The position numbers and the translations under genes were made by a program. Under the pieces are notes generated by a model, which saw only the letters and a program-made list of their open reading frames with translations, was not told the origin of the DNA and did not search any database. A stretch of DNA of 7,519 nucleotides from Paracoccaceae bacterium (lineage in GTDB: Bacteria; Pseudomonadota; Alphaproteobacteria; Rhodobacterales; Rhodobacteraceae), in assembly GCA_030626365.1 (NCBI GenBank), contig DAOUPC010000136.1, positions 1 to 7,519 of the forward strand, written 5' to 3'. This document shows, in pieces, positions 6,692 through 7,519 of the stretch. Positions within the stretch are counted from its first letter, which is position 1. Each line of letters begins with the position of its first letter.

Positions 6692-6728
6692 TGGCCTCCG
6701 GCGGGGATATTTAAGAACAGAAGAAGCC
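6692..6728 (+). repeat. Rhodobacteraceae-type intergenic hairpin/repeat element (left arm)
   Basis: CCTCCGGCGGGG, a short GC hairpin, is followed by ATATTTAAGAACAGAAGAAGCC. It begins about 27 bases after the stop of the FAD dehydrogenase gene. I recall this head plus T-rich stretch plus GAAGAAG as a frequent dispersed intergenic sequence in Rhodobacteraceae genomes, often at gene ends. Only one copy of the GC head occurs in this window, so its repeat status rests on recollection. Confidence 0.5.
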
Positions 6729-6756
6729 GGGGCGGGGTCTTTGGCTTCTTCTTGTA
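6717..6756. terminator. Strong hairpin, probable terminator of the three-gene operon
   Basis: AGAAGAAGCC (6719-6728) pairs perfectly with GGCTTCTTCT (6743-6752) around a 14-base loop. The stem can extend by two pairs past one bulged T. The 3' arm is itself T-rich (TTCTTCTT), but the tail after it is GTAAAAAA rather than a T-run, so plus-strand termination may rely partly on the arm. On the minus strand a T-run lies before the hairpin, not after it. It sits 52 bases past the FAD dehydrogenase stop. Confidence 0.6.
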
Positions 6757-6774
6757 AAAAATACTCAAACTGCA

Positions 6775-6810
6775 CGACGCTCAGGTCGGTTTTGCGACGT
6801 TTTGGGTCGG
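6775..6810. repeat. Imperfect tandem repeat, possible regulator site
   Basis: CGACG-N4-GGTCGG (6775-6789) is followed by CGACG-N5-GGTCGG (6795-6810). The two copies are offset by 20-21 bases, roughly two helical turns, and lie directly upstream of the candidate promoter for the next gene. Such spacing suits a DNA-binding regulator that occupies one face of the helix. No regulator is identified. Confidence 0.35.
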
Positions 6811-6816
6811 ATGGAC

Positions 6817-6846
6817 TTGGTGCAGGGACGAGGTCTTTGGCATAAT
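6817..6846 (+). promoter_or_regulatory. Candidate sigma-70-type promoter for the methylated-glycine dehydrogenase gene
   Basis: TTGGTG (6817-6822) and CATAAT (6841-6846) are separated by 18 bases. They resemble -35 and -10 hexamers, 35 bases before the ATG at 6882. A GGAG nine bases before the ATG serves as ribosome site. Found by eye only; the region between terminator and gene is the right place for it. Confidence 0.45.
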
Positions 6847-6881
6847 CCGGTTGAAACAGGAGCAAGCCGGAGAACGGGCGC

Positions 6882-7519
6882 ATGAAAACCCACGTAAAAG
6901 CACTGGTTGTCGGCGGTGGTGCCGTTGGCACGTCGATTGCCTATCATCTGGCCCGCGCCGGTTGGGATGATGTGATGCTGCTGGAGAGGGATGAACTGAC
7001 GTCCGGGTCCACATGGCATGCGGCGGGATTGTTGCCGCTGTTCAACATGTCCTATGCGACCACCCATATTCATAAGTATTCGGTCGAGTTCTATAAATCG
7101 CTTGAGGCCGAAACCGGTCTGAATGCCGGGTTTGCCGTGGTTGGAAACCTGCGCATGGCCCAGACGCAGGAGCGGATGGATGAGTACATGCTGTATGCCT
7201 CGACCGCCGAAACCTGCGATGTGCCCTATGAGTGGCTGACACCTGCACAGATCAGCGAACGCTGGCCGCTGATCCGTACCGACGACCTTAAGGGGGCGCT
7301 GTATCACAACACCGATGGGTATATTAACCCGGCGGATGTCACGCAGGCGATGGCCAAGGGTGCGCGCCAGCGTGGTGCGGTGATCGAGCGAAAGTGGCAA
7401 GCGGACGGATTTCACTGGACCGGTGAAGCATGGGAAGTGACCTGCACGAAGATGGTCGAGAAGGGGGGCAATCTGGTGCCCTCGGATGAACAGGTGGTGA
7501 TCACGGCAGAGCATGTGGT
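6882..7519 (+). CDS. FAD-dependent dimethylglycine/sarcosine dehydrogenase-type enzyme, N-terminal part (3' end outside window)
   Basis: The frame is open from ATG at 6882 to the right edge, giving 212 complete codons. The N-terminus is a DAO-type FAD domain: the dinucleotide loop GGGAVG is at residues 11-16 after the hydrophobic strand VKALVV, with Glu35 at the end of the second strand. SGSTWHAAGL follows at 41-50. In dimethylglycine and sarcosine dehydrogenases the His of this WHAAGL motif (here His46) carries covalently bound FAD. Further family-like segments are HKYSVEFYKSLEAETGL, VVGNLRMAQTQERMDEY and DGYINPADVTQA. Full-length relatives usually add a GcvT-like folate-binding half, oxidise N-methyl groups of glycine derivatives and feed C1 units to tetrahydrofolate. 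That half, if present, lies outside the window. GGAG is nine bases upstream of the ATG, and no earlier in-frame start looks better. The gene has its own candidate promoter, separate from the operon upstream. Exact substrate is not determined. Confidence 0.88.
   Translation, partial: MKTHVKALVVGGGAVGTSIAYHLARAGWDDVMLLERDELTSGSTWHAAGLLPLFNMSYATTHIHKYSVEFYKSLEAETGLNAGFAVVGNLRMAQTQERMDEYMLYASTAETCDVPYEWLTPAQISERWPLIRTDDLKGALYHNTDGYINPADVTQAMAKGARQRGAVIERKWQADGFHWTGEAWEVTCTKMVEKGGNLVPSDEQVVITAEHV

Noticed and set aside
6838..6854. Sigma-54-like promoter (TTGGCA ... TTGA) before the FAD enzyme gene
   Set aside because: The spacing between the two halves is two bases too long and the required GC of the -12 element is missing.
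6765..7514. Minus-strand open frame (249 codons) at the right edge
   Set aside because: It is antisense to the FAD enzyme gene at 6882 onward, whose product has a clear GGGAVG loop and WHAAGL motif. The minus-strand product resembles nothing and spans the intergenic promoter region.

Overview
The window looks like chromosomal DNA of a marine-type alphaproteobacterium, most likely of the family Rhodobacteraceae (Roseobacter group). The reasons are GC-rich coding DNA with strong G/C third-position preference, protein sequences that match what I recall of that family, and an intergenic hairpin element (CCTCCGGCGGGG followed by ATATTT and GAAGAAG) of a kind I associate with these genomes. This assignment is from memory and pattern, not from a database search.

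Layout. (1) Positions 3-590 carry the 3' end of a formate dehydrogenase alpha subunit gene on the plus strand. (2) Tail to tail with it, 12 bases away, is a minus-strand gene for a zinc-independent quinone-oxidoreductase-type reductase (603-1604). (3) Behind it on the minus strand is an exported protein with two SH3-like segments (1755-2312). (4) A 125-base divergent promoter region leads into a plus-strand run of three tightly spaced genes: a D-2-hydroxyacid dehydrogenase of the glyoxylate/hydroxypyruvate reductase type (2438-3424, TTG start), a periplasmic gamma-glutamyltransferase (3454-5244) and an FAD-linked D-lactate/D-2-hydroxyacid dehydrogenase resembling eukaryotic LDHD (5262-6665). 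Gaps of 29 and 17 bases make an operon likely. (5) A 216-base intergenic region holds a repeat-like terminator element, an imperfect tandem repeat and a plausible promoter. (6) The window ends inside a plus-strand gene for an FAD enzyme of the dimethylglycine/sarcosine dehydrogenase type (6882 onward), visible for 212 codons.

How they may work together. The three-gene run pairs a cytosolic NAD(P)H-dependent enzyme that interconverts 2-keto and D-2-hydroxy acids with an FAD enzyme that oxidises D-2-hydroxy acids, and places a glutathione/gamma-glutamyl hydrolase between them. One reading is a link between glutathione turnover and D-lactate or D-2-hydroxyacid oxidation. The flanking formate dehydrogenase and methylated-glycine dehydrogenase fit a C1/methylamine-type metabolism, but nothing shows that they share regulation.

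I see no phage, transposon, CRISPR, tRNA or rRNA, and no clear sign of an undescribed system. The points most worth a second look are the Gly in place of the usual catalytic Glu in the D-2-hydroxyacid dehydrogenase, the composition of the three-gene operon, and the inverted-repeat element after it.
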